DNA from: Streptomyces atroolivaceus
GTDB lineage: Bacteria; Actinomycetota; Actinomycetes; Streptomycetales; Streptomycetaceae
DNA length: 64,000 bases
Assembly: GCF_000717025.1 (NCBI RefSeq)
Contig: NZ_JNXG01000001.1
Span: forward strand, 186,001-250,000
Direction of reading: 5' to 3'
Shown here: piece by piece, positions 17,648 through 26,312 of the stretch
How positions within the stretch are numbered: the stretch's first letter is position 1
How the letters are laid out: each line of letters begins with the position of its first letter
The notes under the pieces: model-generated
What the model was told of the DNA's origin: nothing
Databases searched by the model: none
What the model saw: only the letters and a program-made list of their open reading frames with translations
Translations under genes and position numbers: made by a program

Positions 17648-18829
17648 ATGACACAGGGACGACCGCTGCTCAACCGCCGCCTCACCGAGTTCGGCACGAC
17701 GATCTTCGCGGAGATGTCGGCGCTGGCCGCACAGACCGGATCGATCAACCTCGGTCAGGGTTTCCCCGACACGGACGGCCCCGAGGAGATCCTCGAGGCC
17801 GCGGTCCGCGCCCTGCGCGCCGGCCACGGCAACCAGTACCCGCCGGGCCCCGGGATCCCCGAGCTGCGCTCCGCGGTCGCGGAGCACCAGCGACGGCACT
17901 ACGGACTGGAGTACGACCCCGACGCCGAGGTCCTGGTCACCACGGGCGCCACGGAAGCGGTCGCCGCCTCCCTGCTCGCCCTCCTGGAGCCCGGCGACGA
18001 GGTCATCGCCCTGGAGCCGTACTACGACTCGTACGCCGCCTGCATCGCCATGGCGGGCGGCACCCGCGTCCCCGTCACGCTCCGCCCGCACGAGGGCGCC
18101 TACCGGCTCGACCTCGAGGAGCTCCGCGCCGCCGTCACACCCCGCACCCGGCTGATCCTGCTCAACACCCCGCACAACCCGACGGGCACCGTCCTGACCC
18201 GGGACGAACTGGCGGCCGTCGCCGCACTCGCGTGCGAGCGGGACCTCCTGGTCGTCACCGACGAGGTCTACGAGCACCTCGTCTTCGAGGGCGAGCACAT
18301 CCCCATCGCGTCCTTCCCCGGCATGCGGGAGCGCACGGTCACCATCAGCAGCGCGGGCAAGACCTTCTCGCTCACGGGCTGGAAGATCGGCTGGATCACC
18401 GCGAGCCCGGAACTGGTCACAGCGGTCCGCTCCGCGAAGCAGTTCCTGACGTACGTCTCCGGCGGCCCGCTCCAGTACGCCGTCGCGGAGGCGCTGCGGC
18501 TGCCCGAGAGCTATTTCGACGCGCTGCGCGCGGATATGCGCACCAAGCGCGACCTGCTCGGTACGGGCCTCGCGGAGGCGGGCTTCGACGTCTACGAGCC
18601 CGCCGGGACGTACTTCGTCACCACCGACATCCGCCCGCTCGGCGAGGGCTCCGACGGCTTCGCCTTCTGCCGGGCCCTCCCCGGACGCTGCGGGGTCGTC
18701 GCCGTCCCGAACGCGGTCTTCTACGACCATCGCGAGCAGGGTGCGCCCTTCGTGCGCTTCGCGTTCTGCAAGCGCACGGACGTGCTCACCGAAGCGGTCA
18801 CCCGGCTGAAGACCCTCCGGGCGTCCTGA
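17648..18829 (+). CDS. Class I/II PLP-dependent aminotransferase
   Basis: About 393 residues, fold type I. Seen are INLGQGFPDTDGP near the N terminus, NQYPPGPGIPELR, LNTPHNPTGTVL with the PLP-ring Asn, DEVYEHLVFEGEH and SSAGKTFSLTGWKIGW with the PLP lysine, then RFAFCKR binding the substrate carboxylate. This is the branch that holds kynurenine/glutamine transaminases, methionine aminotransferase and actinobacterial DapC. An ATG at 17639 is an alternative start; I prefer 17648 because AGGA lies eight bases before it. The kynurenine operon is about 9 kb away, so kynurenine as substrate is only a possibility. Confidence 0.88.
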   Translation: MTQGRPLLNRRLTEFGTTIFAEMSALAAQTGSINLGQGFPDTDGPEEILEAAVRALRAGHGNQYPPGPGIPELRSAVAEHQRRHYGLEYDPDAEVLVTTGATEAVAASLLALLEPGDEVIALEPYYDSYAACIAMAGGTRVPVTLRPHEGAYRLDLEELRAAVTPRTRLILLNTPHNPTGTVLTRDELAAVAALACERDLLVVTDEVYEHLVFEGEHIPIASFPGMRERTVTISSAGKTFSLTGWKIGWITASPELVTAVRSAKQFLTYVSGGPLQYAVAEALRLPESYFDALRADMRTKRDLLGTGLAEAGFDVYEPAGTYFVTTDIRPLGEGSDGFAFCRALPGRCGVVAVPNAVFYDHREQGAPFVRFAFCKRTDVLTEAVTRLKTLRAS

Positions 18830-18920
18830 CCACGCGGAGCCTCGGGGCGGCCCGGCTCGGCGAACCACAGCCGCGGCCGCCCCTGGCCCTCCGGCCTCGG
18901 GCACCCCGGCGCAGGCACGG

Positions 18921-18976
18921 CGGAGGCCCGGTCCGGGGCGGCGGCCGCAAGGGCCGCGCCCCGGACCGGGCCTCCG
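18921..18976. terminator. Bidirectional terminator, convergent aminotransferase/YbjN
   Basis: Twenty-base perfect arms beginning CGGAGGCCCGGTCCGGGGCG, with a further inner GCGGCC/GGCCGC stem, between two converging genes. The symmetry lets it act for both strands. Confidence 0.85.
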
Positions 18977-18992
18977 CCGTCCGGCCGCGGGA

Positions 18993-19538
18993 TCAGGCCT
19001 CCGTGGGCTCGTCGCCCTCCGGCTTCTCCTCCGCGGTCTCCAGGCCCAGACGCTCCACGAGCCACTTGTCGAACTCGATCGAGGCCCGCACCCAGCTGAC
19101 CGTCGAGGAGACGAAGTGCTCCAGGCTGACGCCGGTGCCGATGAGCATCTGCGCCTCACCGACGAGTCGCACGGAGCCCGCGGCACCCTCGTCGCCCTCG
19201 TGGGCGTGCGTGTAGACCTTGGGCCACAGGGTGCGGCGGTTCCAGTCGTCGATCGCGTCGAGCAGCACGGGGCGCTGGTCCAGGGCGTGGGGACGGTCGT
19301 AGAAGGTCCGGACCGAGAAGACCTGCTGCTCGTCCTCGCCGCGGAACATGAAGTACGTCCGGAAGTCTTCCCACGGCGCGGCGAGGTCGCCCTCGTCGTC
19401 GACGACGAACTTCAGCTCCATCTGCTCGAGAAGCTGCTTGACGAGGTCCTGGTCCGGGACCACGGGGCCCTCGGGTCCTGCCGCCTGCGGTTCGGGCTGG
19501 CCCCCGAAGTTGGGGATCGAGGTCGGGTCGATAGACAT
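18993..19538 (-). CDS. YbjN-domain protein
   Basis: 181 residues. The YbjN fold is evident from VVPDQDLVKQLLEQMELKFVVDDEGDLAAPWEDFRTYFMFRGEDEQQVFSVRTFYDR (the domain's antiparallel sheet start) and WNRRTLWPKVYTHAHE. An acidic C-terminal tail follows. YbjN domains are small sensory or chaperone-like folds of unknown mechanism, related to type III secretion chaperones by fold. Start ATG 19538 with AGGAGT upstream. Convergent with the aminotransferase. Confidence 0.88.
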   Translation of the reverse strand: MSIDPTSIPNFGGQPEPQAAGPEGPVVPDQDLVKQLLEQMELKFVVDDEGDLAAPWEDFRTYFMFRGEDEQQVFSVRTFYDRPHALDQRPVLLDAIDDWNRRTLWPKVYTHAHEGDEGAAGSVRLVGEAQMLIGTGVSLEHFVSSTVSWVRASIEFDKWLVERLGLETAEEKPEGDEPTEA

Positions 19539-19608
19539 CGCTGGGTACTCCTGTGGATCGCACGTGGTTTCCTGGCTTCGACCCTAGCCGCGATCGCGGC
19601 CGGTGGTC

Positions 19609-20877
19609 CTACGCGCTCAGGGGAATCGTCCCGCCGCTCCTTCCCCTGGCCCGCGACCAGGAAACCGCGACGAGGACGGCGCAGAGCGTACCGACGACGC
19701 CCGCCCCGCCGATCGTCCGTGCCGAGGAGTCCGTCAGCTCCGCGGCCAGGCCGCCCGCCGCGACACCGATCCCCTGCATGGCGGTCAGCCCGGACCTGGC
19801 GAGTCCGAGCGCCTGACCGCGCTGGTCGGCAGGGGTGAGCAGGACGAAGGTCGCCCCGGCGGTGATCTGGTACGCGGAGCACACCCCCGACACCAGCAGC
19901 ACCAGCAGGGCCACCCCGACGCCCGGGCCCGCCCAGTAGACGACCAGCGGCAGGTTCGCGCCCACCGCGAGCGGCCCGAGCAGCCGGCGGCGCCGCTCGG
20001 CCCCGATCCCCGGGCGCCCGAGGAAGGCCGCGCCGAGGACCATTCCGGCGGGATGCGCGGCGAGCAGCAGCCCCACCGAGGCGGCGCCCCCGCCGGCCTC
20101 CTCCGCGAAGGGGGCGGCGAGGCCCTCCGGCAGCACGATGAACCCGGCCAGCCAGCCCAGCGCGACCAGGGACCGCAGCCGGGGGTCCGACCAGATCAGT
20201 GATGCCGCCCTGCCCACCTGGGTGTGCAGCCGCTTCGGCCGCGCGTCGGCGCTCGTGTCCACCGGTCGCGCCTTCACACCCAGTCTGATCAGGACCGCGG
20301 AGATCAGGAACGTCAACGCGTTCAGCCCCAGCGAGAGGTGGCTGCCCAGCCACACGACGAGCACGCCACCGGCGCCGAAGCCGATCAGCTGTCCGGCCTG
20401 GTAGGTGATCATCATGACCCGCTGCCCCCGCTCGTACAGGCGCTCGCCCAGGACGGCCGGCATGAGGGCGCCCTTCGACGCCCCGAACGGCGCCTCGGCG
20501 AGCTGCGCCAGCACCAGCAGTCCCGCCAGGAGCGGCAGAGGGGTACCGGGCAGGGCCATGAGCCCGACGAGGGCGGCACGCACCAGGTCGCACCCGATCA
20601 TGACCGTGCGCCGGGGGAACCGGTCGGCGAGACCGGAGAGGAGCACCCCGGACAGCAGGGCGGGCAGAGTCGTCAGGGCGTAGGTCGCCGCGGTCCAGCC
20701 GGCCGACTCGGTGCGTTCGAACACCAGCAGCGACAGCGCGACCCGGGCCAGCTGGTCACCGAGGACCGACTGAGCGAAAGCCACCCACAGAGTACGAAAT
20801 TCGCCGTGCCGAATGAGACTGCCACTCGTGCCGTTCTCCGGCTCCGCACTCGCCTCGCCGGGTATCCGCTCCGTCAT
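19609..20877 (-). CDS. MFS transporter, MFS_3/enterobactin-exporter-like
   Basis: 422 residues with about 12 hydrophobic segments. Motif A appears as GLADRFPRRTVMIG after TM2, and EAPFGASKGALMPAVLGE and AYQITAGATFVLLTPADQRGQALGLARSG recall the MFS_3 group (multidrug/macrolide efflux, siderophore exporters). It transports an unknown substrate outward across the cytoplasmic membrane. Start ATG 20877. Upstream 20878-21167 is unusually AT-rich for the window and divides it from clpB. Confidence 0.87.
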   Translation of the reverse strand: MTERIPGEASAEPENGTSGSLIRHGEFRTLWVAFAQSVLGDQLARVALSLLVFERTESAGWTAATYALTTLPALLSGVLLSGLADRFPRRTVMIGCDLVRAALVGLMALPGTPLPLLAGLLVLAQLAEAPFGASKGALMPAVLGERLYERGQRVMMITYQAGQLIGFGAGGVLVVWLGSHLSLGLNALTFLISAVLIRLGVKARPVDTSADARPKRLHTQVGRAASLIWSDPRLRSLVALGWLAGFIVLPEGLAAPFAEEAGGGAASVGLLLAAHPAGMVLGAAFLGRPGIGAERRRRLLGPLAVGANLPLVVYWAGPGVGVALLVLLVSGVCSAYQITAGATFVLLTPADQRGQALGLARSGLTAMQGIGVAAGGLAAELTDSSARTIGGAGVVGTLCAVLVAVSWSRARGRSGGTIPLSA

Positions 20878-21167
20878 GCGCGTACCTTACCGGTCTCCGA
20901 ATTCGGCACCGCCGCTTCCGACGCAAAAGGAAAAGGCCCGAACTCCCCTGATATCGCGTGGAACACGATCACCCGGGCAACCGGAGTCCCACTTTCTGTC
21001 GAGCGTGCGGATATGTATCGCCCGGATACAAATAACAGCGTCCGGAGCCTGCACCACATCCGCACTTCAGCCACGGAATGTAAATATTCGGCTCAATTTC
21101 GTGGGCCGGACCCACCCATGATGCATGCCAGATGCACGAATCAATAGGGACGGACCCGCACATGCGT
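20878..21167. other. AT-richer intergenic region between exporter start and clpB terminator
   Basis: No coding frame with Streptomyces codon bias. The region contains stretches such as GGATATGTATCGCC and TGTAAATATTCGG, much lower in GC than the flanks. It should hold the exporter promoter; no convincing -35/-10 pair could be fixed. I see no RNA gene. Confidence 0.5.
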
Positions 21168-21204
21168 GTCCCCGGCCGGGGGACGAGGTCATCCGGCCGG
21201 GGAC
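21168..21204 (-). terminator. clpB terminator
   Basis: Arms GTCCCCGGCCGG and CCGGCCGGGGAC around a 13-base loop, directly after the clpB stop on the minus strand. Confidence 0.8.
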
Positions 21205-21216
21205 GGGGGGCCAGGG

Positions 21217-23814
21217 CTACAGGCTCTTGACCTCCGTCGCCGGCCCCACGACCAGTCCGTCGGCGGCCCGGTCCACCCGGACCGTGTCGCCGTCCTTGAC
21301 CTCGCCCGCGAGGATCTCCTTGGCCAGCCGGTCGCCGATCGCGGTCTGGATGAGCCGGCGCAGCGGCCGGGCACCGTACGCCGGGTCGTTGCCCTCCACG
21401 GCCAGCCAGGCCAGCGCCTCGGGCGTGATGTCGAGGCGGATCCGCCGGTCGGCCAGCCGCTTGGCGAGGCTCTCCACCTGGAGGCCCGCGATGTGGGCCA
21501 GCTCGTCGCCGGACAGTGCGGAGAAGACGACCAGATCGTCGAGCCGGTTGAGGAACTCCGGCTTGAACGAGGCCCGTACGACCTCCAGGACCTGCTCCTT
21601 CTTCACCTCGGGCTCGGTCAGAGGGTCGATCAGGAACTGGCTTCCCAGGTTCGACGTGAGGATCAGGATCGTGTTGCGGAAGTCCACCGTCCTGCCCTGC
21701 CCGTCGGTGAGCCGGCCGTCGTCGAGCACCTGGAGCAGGATGTCGAAGACCTCGGGGTGCGCCTTCTCGACCTCGTCCAGCAGCACGACGCTGTACGGGC
21801 GGCGGCGGACCGCCTCCGTGAGCTGCCCGCCCTCCTCGTAACCGACGTAGCCGGGCGGGGCACCCACGAGGCGGGCGACGCTGTGCTTCTCGCCGTACTC
21901 GCTCATGTCGATGCGGATCATGGCCCGCTCGTCGTCGAACAGGAAGTCCGCGAGCGCCTTGGCGAGCTCCGTCTTGCCGACCCCGGTCGGACCGAGGAAG
22001 AGGAACGAGCCCGTGGGCCGGTCGGGGTCGGCGATCCCCGCGCGGGTGCGGCGCACGGCGTCCGACACGGACCGCACGGCCTCGGTCTGGCCGATCAGCC
22101 GCCTGCCCAGCTCGGCCTCCATCCGCAGCAGCTTCTGGGTCTCGCCCTCCAGGAGGCGTCCGGCCGGGATCCCGGTCCAGGCGCCGACGACATCGGCGAT
22201 GTCGTCCGGGCCGACCTCCTCCTTGACCATCGTGTCCTTGGAGGCCTGCTCGGCCTCGTCCGCCTCCGCCAGCTCCCGCTCCAGCCCGGGGATCTCCCCG
22301 TACAGCAGCTTGGAGGCGGTGTCGAAGTCGCCGTCGCGCTGCGCGCGCTCGGCCTGTCCGCGCAGCTCGTCGAGGCGCTCCTTGAGCTCACCGACGCGGT
22401 TCAGGCCCTGCTTCTCCTTCTCCCAGCGGGCGGTGAGACCGCGCAGCTCCTCCTCCTTGTCGGCGAGGTCGCGGCGGATCTTCTCCAGGCGCTGCTTGGA
22501 GCCCTCGTCGGTCTCGTTCTTGAGGGCCAGCTCCTCCATGTGCAGCCGGTCGACGGAGCGCTGGAGCTCGTCGATCTCCAGGGGGGAGGAGTCGATCTCC
22601 ATGCGGAGCCGCGAGGCCGCCTCGTCGACCAGGTCGATGGCCTTGTCGGGGAGGAAGCGGGAGGTGATGTACCGGTCGGAGAGGGTCGCCGCGGCCACCA
22701 GCGAGGAGTCGGCGATCTGGACCTTGTGGTGCGCCTCGTAGCGCCCCTTGAGGCCACGCAGGATCGCGATGGTGTCCTCGACGGACGGCTCGGCCACCAG
22801 GACCTGCTGGAAGCGGCGCTCCAGCGCGGGGTCCTTCTCGATGCGCTCGCGGTACTCGTCCAGCGTGGTGGCGCCGACCATGCGGAGCTCACCCCGGGCG
22901 AGCATCGGCTTGAGCATGTTGCCCGCGTCCATCGCGGAGTCGCCGCCGGCGCCCGCGCCGACGACGGTGTGCAGCTCGTCGATGAAGGTGATGATCTGCC
23001 CGTCGCTCTCCTTGATCTCGGAGAGGACGGTCTTCAGGCGTTCCTCGAACTCACCCCGGTACTTGGCGCCCGCGACCATGGCCCCGAGGTCCAGGGAGAC
23101 GAGCCGCTTGTTCCGCAGGGACTCGGGGACGTCGCCCTTGACGATGCGCTGGGCGAGCCCCTCGACGACGGCCGTCTTGCCGACGCCGGGCTCACCGATG
23201 AGCACGGGGTTGTTCTTCGTACGGCGCGACAGCACCTGCACGACGCGGCGGATCTCCTGGTCACGGCCGATGACCGGGTCCAGCTTGCCCTCGCGTGCGG
23301 CGGCCGTGAAGTCCGTACCGAACTTCTCCAGCGCCTTGTACTGGCCTTCGGGGTCGGGGGTGGTCACCCGGCGCCCTCCCCTGCTCTTCTCGAACGCGTC
23401 CAGCAGCTTCTTCGCACTGGCTCCCTGTCCGTCGAGGATCTCACCGGCACGGCCGCCCTTCGCAGCGACGGCGATCAGCAGGTGCTCGGTGGAGAGGTAG
23501 TCGTCGCCGAGTTCCCTGGCCCGCTGGTCGGCGTCGGCGATGACGGCGAGCAGGTCGCGGTTGGGCTGTGGAGGTGCCACGGTCGACCCGGTGACACTGG
23601 GCAGGGCGCCGAGGAGCCGTTCGGTCTCCGTGCGCACGGCCACCTGGTCGGCGTCGACGGCGGCCAGCAGATCGATGATGTTCGCGTTGTCCTCGCCCGC
23701 GAGCAGCGCAAGCAGCAGGTGCCCGGGGGTCAGATCGGGATGCCCGTCCTTCACGGCCCTGCTGGTGGCCGCGTTGAGGGCGTCCCGGCTCTTGTTGGTC
23801 AGCTCGGCGTCCAC
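21217..23814 (-). CDS. clpB: ATP-dependent disaggregase ClpB
   Basis: 865 residues, the normal length. The Clp N domain is at 1-145. Nucleotide domain 1 has Walker [14 protein letters not shown] and Walker [16 protein letters not shown]. The ClpB-specific coiled-coil middle domain lies at about 400-525, and nucleotide domain 2 has [14 protein letters not shown] and [11 protein letters not shown]. With DnaK/DnaJ/GrpE it resolubilises aggregated protein in the cytosol. There is no ClpP-binding loop in this family. The start is GTG 23814 behind GAGGAGGAG. A HspR operator (HAIR) lies 65 bases upstream, so it shares heat-shock control with the dnaK operon. Confidence 0.98.
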   Translation of the reverse strand: MDAELTNKSRDALNAATSRAVKDGHPDLTPGHLLLALLAGEDNANIIDLLAAVDADQVAVRTETERLLGALPSVTGSTVAPPQPNRDLLAVIADADQRARELGDDYLSTEHLLIAVAAKGGRAGEILDGQGASAKKLLDAFEKSRGGRRVTTPDPEGQYKALEKFGTDFTAAAREGKLDPVIGRDQEIRRVVQVLSRRTKNNPVLIGEPGVGKTAVVEGLAQRIVKGDVPESLRNKRLVSLDLGAMVAGAKYRGEFEERLKTVLSEIKESDGQIITFIDELHTVVGAGAGGDSAMDAGNMLKPMLARGELRMVGATTLDEYRERIEKDPALERRFQQVLVAEPSVEDTIAILRGLKGRYEAHHKVQIADSSLVAAATLSDRYITSRFLPDKAIDLVDEAASRLRMEIDSSPLEIDELQRSVDRLHMEELALKNETDEGSKQRLEKIRRDLADKEEELRGLTARWEKEKQGLNRVGELKERLDELRGQAERAQRDGDFDTASKLLYGEIPGLERELAEADEAEQASKDTMVKEEVGPDDIADVVGAWTGIPAGRLLEGETQKLLRMEAELGRRLIGQTEAVRSVSDAVRRTRAGIADPDRPTGSFLFLGPTGVGKTELAKALADFLFDDERAMIRIDMSEYGEKHSVARLVGAPPGYVGYEEGGQLTEAVRRRPYSVVLLDEVEKAHPEVFDILLQVLDDGRLTDGQGRTVDFRNTILILTSNLGSQFLIDPLTEPEVKKEQVLEVVRASFKPEFLNRLDDLVVFSALSGDELAHIAGLQVESLAKRLADRRIRLDITPEALAWLAVEGNDPAYGARPLRRLIQTAIGDRLAKEILAGEVKDGDTVRVDRAADGLVVGPATEVKSL

Positions 23815-23877
23815 GGGCGCTGTCTCCTCCTCGTGTCTGGTACTGCAGAGAACTTTGACTCGAACAACGGGTACAAA

Positions 23878-23898
23878 GTTGAGTCTATTCCACTCAAG
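23878..23898. promoter_or_regulatory. HAIR element (HspR operator) upstream of clpB
   Basis: TTGAGT-N7-ACTCAA, matching the HspR-associated inverted repeat consensus CTTGAGT-N7-ACTCAAG with one end base changed. It overlaps the likely clpB -35 (TTGAGT on the minus strand). clpB is a known HspR target in Streptomyces; repression is lifted by heat. Confidence 0.9.
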
Positions 23899-23953
23899 GG
23901 CGTTCCGGTGCCTCCCCGGGCGCCCACGACTCCCCGGTCTCTAGGCTGAACCC

Positions 23954-24355
23954 ATGCCTGACGTTCGCAACCCCGGCCCCGAGTACCTCGCGTTCTGGCG
24001 GGAGCGCCATGTGTGCACCCTCACGACGCTCCGCCCCGACGGCACACCGCATGTGGTGCCGGTCGGCGTGACGTACGACCCGGAGACACGGCTCGCCCGC
24101 ATCATCACGGGCGGAAACACCAGGAAGGTCGCCCACGTCCTGGCGGCGGGCCCCGAAGGGGCACGCGTCGCGGTCTGCCAGATGCAGGGGCGCCGCTGGG
24201 CGACCCTGGAGGGCGTGGCGGTGGTCCGTACGGAGCCCGCGGAGATCCAGGACGCGGTACGCCGCTACGCCGAGCGCTACGAGCGCACCCCGCGGCACAA
24301 CCCCGAGCGGGTCGTCATCGAGATCGCCGTCGACAGGGCGCTCGGAAAAGGCTGA
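23954..24355 (+). CDS. PPOX-class pyridoxamine 5'-phosphate oxidase-like (probable F420/flavin) protein
   Basis: 133 residues, the length of the small F420/FMN-binding split-barrel family. Motifs are RHVCTLTTLRPDGTPHVVPVGVTYDPETRLARIITGG, then GNTRKVAHVLAAGPEGARVAVCQMQGRRWATLEGVA, in which the Lys and surrounding loop bind flavin or F420 phosphate. Actinobacterial members often use F420 to reduce enones. Start ATG 23954. It lies divergent from clpB across the HspR element. Substrate unknown. Confidence 0.85.
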   Translation: MPDVRNPGPEYLAFWRERHVCTLTTLRPDGTPHVVPVGVTYDPETRLARIITGGNTRKVAHVLAAGPEGARVAVCQMQGRRWATLEGVAVVRTEPAEIQDAVRRYAERYERTPRHNPERVVIEIAVDRALGKG

Positions 24356-24386
24356 GAAACAAAGAAATCATTTCCGGACAGCACAA

Positions 24387-24419
24387 CGGCGCCATCGTGT
24401 TCAGGTCACGATGGCGCCG
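24387..24419. terminator. Terminator after PPOX gene
   Basis: Thirteen-base arms CGGCGCCATCGTG and CACGATGGCGCCG around TTCAGGT. It stands between converging genes. Confidence 0.85.
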
Positions 24420-24466
24420 CTGTGTGGGGGAAGTGCCGGAACGATATGTAACGACGGGGGAATCGT

Positions 24467-24787
24467 TCAGGCACTGCGGGGGGTGGCGGAAATGGCTTCT
24501 TGTTCGAACAGCTCATGATCGCGCTGATCGAGATTTACAAAAATCATGCCGTACCTCACGGCACAGCGAACCGGCTGCGGCGCTCCGCGCGGCCGGCGAA
24601 GACAGCGATAGGCGCGGATGTCGTCATCCGTTTCCATGACGACGACGATGGGCTCCCCGAACAGGGTGACCATCAACGAATCGCCCTGGCGGGTAAGTGC
24701 CGTGAGCAGATCGATGAAGTGCCACCCTGAGCGGTAGGCCGTGGCCATCTCCCGCCGGAAGGTGCGGTCGTCCGGAGGGGTGGTCAT
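24467..24787 (-). CDS. Rieske-like small protein lacking iron ligands
   Basis: 106 residues. GDSLMVTLFGEPIVVVMETDDDIRAYRCLRRPRGAP and then VRYGMIFVNLDQR recall the start and end of the Rieske domain of ring-hydroxylating oxygenases (GEPVVVVRD...AFxNxCPHRGA and GFIFVNLDP). The CxH and CxxH cluster ligands and the segment between them are absent, so it should not hold a [2Fe-2S] cluster. It starts with an ATGA overlap with the stop of the DITWG peptide gene, a strong sign that the two act together. Role unknown; a binding or adaptor function is my inference. The resemblance is to short motifs only. Confidence 0.6.
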   Translation of the reverse strand: MTTPPDDRTFRREMATAYRSGWHFIDLLTALTRQGDSLMVTLFGEPIVVVMETDDDIRAYRCLRRPRGAPQPVRCAVRYGMIFVNLDQRDHELFEQEAISATPRSA

Positions 24788-25032
24788 GCGCCGGCGTGGG
24801 TCGGAGCCGCACCCCACGTGATGTCACCCGTGGCCACACCCCATGTGATGTCGCCGCCCTCAGCCGCACCCCACGTGATGTCGCCCGGAGCAGCCCCCCA
24901 CGTGATGTCACCGGGAGCCGCCTGCTCGGCCGTCGCAACTCCCCAGGTGATGTCATGGGTACCCACCGCACCGTATGCCAGGGCCCCCACGAACGCAGTG
25001 GCAAGCACCGAGCGAAGCATTCGCTTAGACAT
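24784..25032 (-). CDS. Secreted/precursor peptide with five DITWG repeats
   Basis: 82 residues. An N-terminal signal-like segment (MSKRMLRSVLATAFVGALAYGAVG: basic start then hydrophobic core) is followed by five copies of DITWG (starting near residues 27, 42, 51, 61 and 70), spaced 9-15 residues apart by Gly/Ala/Pro/Glu linkers such as AAPG and VATG. Start ATG 25032 is preceded by TGAGGA; longer forms to 25077 lack good sites. The stop overlaps the start of the next gene. Divergent from the first LuxR-type regulator. I do not recognise a family function. The regular core-like repeats suggest either a multicore peptide precursor or an extracellular binding peptide; neither is shown. Confidence 0.75.
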   Translation of the reverse strand: MSKRMLRSVLATAFVGALAYGAVGTHDITWGVATAEQAAPGDITWGAAPGDITWGAAEGGDITWGVATGDITWGAAPTHAGA

Positions 25033-25124
25033 TTCGGCTTCGTCCTCACTTGATGGATTCATCTCCCCCGCAATCAAGACGATGTCTCACGCGGACACGC
25101 AAGCACCACCGGATCGATGCATCA

Positions 25125-25146
25125 TGTTCCTGCACGTTCAGGAACA
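25125..25146. promoter_or_regulatory. Candidate operator, inverted repeat between DITWG gene and regulator 1
   Basis: TGTTCCTG-CACGTT-CAGGAACA, perfect eight-base arms. Thirteen of its bases (GCACGTTCAGGAA, 25132-25144) recur exactly at 26109-26121 and inverted (12 bases) at 26136-26147, flanking regulator 1 and upstream of regulator 2. It sits in the 128-base divergent promoter region, where a regulator could control both directions. Confidence 0.6.
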
Positions 25147-25160
25147 TGGGGGGTGGAGAT

Positions 25161-26141
25161 ATGTGCACAAGTGGCTCAAAGGCGTCACATCCTCACGGGA
25201 TCACCCAACTATGCGATGCGGGGCAGGCCCTCTACGCCAGCGCGCTGCGGTCCGGACGCATACCGCGCGCGGAGGTCGAACCAGCCCCCTGCCTGATGGA
25301 CTTCGCCCTGCTCCACCCCGATCCCGACGATGCCGACTGGCTGCGCCCGGTGCCGCCCTCGGCGGCGCTCGCCCAGAGGCTGCACCCGATAGAGCGGGAG
25401 ATCCAGGAGCGGAGGCGCCACTCCCTGGAGCTGACCGAGTCCTTCGAGCCCTTCATGGACATCAGCGCCCAGGACCCGCCGACCACACACGCCATCACCG
25501 TGCTGGAGGGCAGCACGCGCATCAACGCGGCCATCGACGCCGCCACCGCGGAGTGCCACACCGAAGTACTCACGGTGCAGCCGGGGGGCGGACGGAGCGA
25601 GGACATCCTCAGCAAGGGGCTGGAGCGGGGCAAGGCGGTGGTGGACCGCGGCGTCAGCATCCGCACGCTCTACCAGCACACGGTACGCCACCACCAGGGG
25701 ACGTTCGCGTACGCGGAGAGGCTCGCCGAAGGCGTGGCGATCCGCACGCTGGAGGAGCTCGTGGAACGACTCCTCATCTTCGACCGGACCGTCGCCTTCA
25801 TTCCCGCCCAGGACGACCGGACGGTCGCCCTGGAACTCCGGCACCCGGGTCTCGTCTCCTACCTGACCAGTGTCTTCGAGCAGCTCTGGCAGAGCGCCAC
25901 CCCACTTCTGGAGGACATCCGGTACGAGCCGACCCCGGTCGGGATCAGCGGCGTCCAGCGCTCCATAGCCCAGCTCCTCGTCGAAGGTCACGTCGACGAC
26001 TCCATCGCCCGCCGCCTCGGGATGAACGTCCGCACCTGCCGGGCGCACATCGCCAAACTGTCGGCCACCCTGGGCAGCACCAGCCGCGCCCAGCTCGGGT
26101 ACCTGATCGCACGTTCAGGAATCCTCGACCAGGAATCCTGA
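25161..26141 (+). CDS. LuxR-type HTH regulator 1 with PLD/TrmB-like sensor segment
   Basis: About 326 residues. The C terminus (265-322) is a LuxR-type helix-turn-helix: GVQRSIAQLLVEGHVDDSIARRLGMNVRTCRAHIAKLSATLGSTSRAQLGYL. The middle (ECHTEVLTVQPGGG to ERLLIFDRTVAFIP) resembles the ligand-binding half of TrmB and the phospholipase D-like sensor domain without its HKD residues. ATG 25161 (behind GGTGGAG) is my choice; upstream ATGs at 25146 and 25050 are alternatives. Its paralog follows on the same strand at 26313. Likely controls the DITWG gene and itself via the repeat at 25125. The ligand is unknown; a peptide ligand is a hypothesis. Confidence 0.82.
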   Translation: MCTSGSKASHPHGITQLCDAGQALYASALRSGRIPRAEVEPAPCLMDFALLHPDPDDADWLRPVPPSAALAQRLHPIEREIQERRRHSLELTESFEPFMDISAQDPPTTHAITVLEGSTRINAAIDAATAECHTEVLTVQPGGGRSEDILSKGLERGKAVVDRGVSIRTLYQHTVRHHQGTFAYAERLAEGVAIRTLEELVERLLIFDRTVAFIPAQDDRTVALELRHPGLVSYLTSVFEQLWQSATPLLEDIRYEPTPVGISGVQRSIAQLLVEGHVDDSIARRLGMNVRTCRAHIAKLSATLGSTSRAQLGYLIARSGILDQES

Positions 26142-26149
26142 ACGTGCGA
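26107..26149. promoter_or_regulatory. Inverted repeat over the stop of regulator 1 (terminator and/or operator)
   Basis: Fourteen-base arms TCGCACGTTCAGGA and TCCTGAACGTGCGA, with an inner TCCT/AGGA stem. It covers the last codons and stop. It may terminate the first regulator transcript, but it also repeats the sequence of the upstream operator, so it could bind the same protein before regulator 2. Confidence 0.6.
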
Positions 26150-26312
26150 GGCTCGAGGTACCCCCGCCCCGAAGCCGGAGGACGAGTCCGCGCACAGCGT
26201 GTGAGTGCGGCCGCGCCCGCATCGGACCGGGCGAGTTCCCCTCTCGCCCGGCCCCTCCAGACTCCCCCGCGGGCGCCGCTTCCACCACCGTCATCTTTTT
26301 GCACTGCACAAA

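Noticed and set aside
17231..19186. A 651-codon leftward frame across the aminotransferase
   Set aside because: Only its last 96 codons (from ATG 17521) have a start site and sensible composition; the rest is antisense to the aminotransferase.
21166..23949. A 927-codon open frame on the plus strand opposite clpB
   Set aside because: It is the antisense shadow of clpB caused by high third-position GC. The clpB frame has full family motifs and the antisense product is of biased composition (Leu/Val/Gly/Asp/Arg) with no domain.
24800..24960. Array of CACGTGATGTC-like repeats read as an operator or CRISPR-like array
   Set aside because: They are the codons of the DITWG repeats on the minus strand, with unequal spacing and no spacer-like sequence. 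None matches the full parS core.
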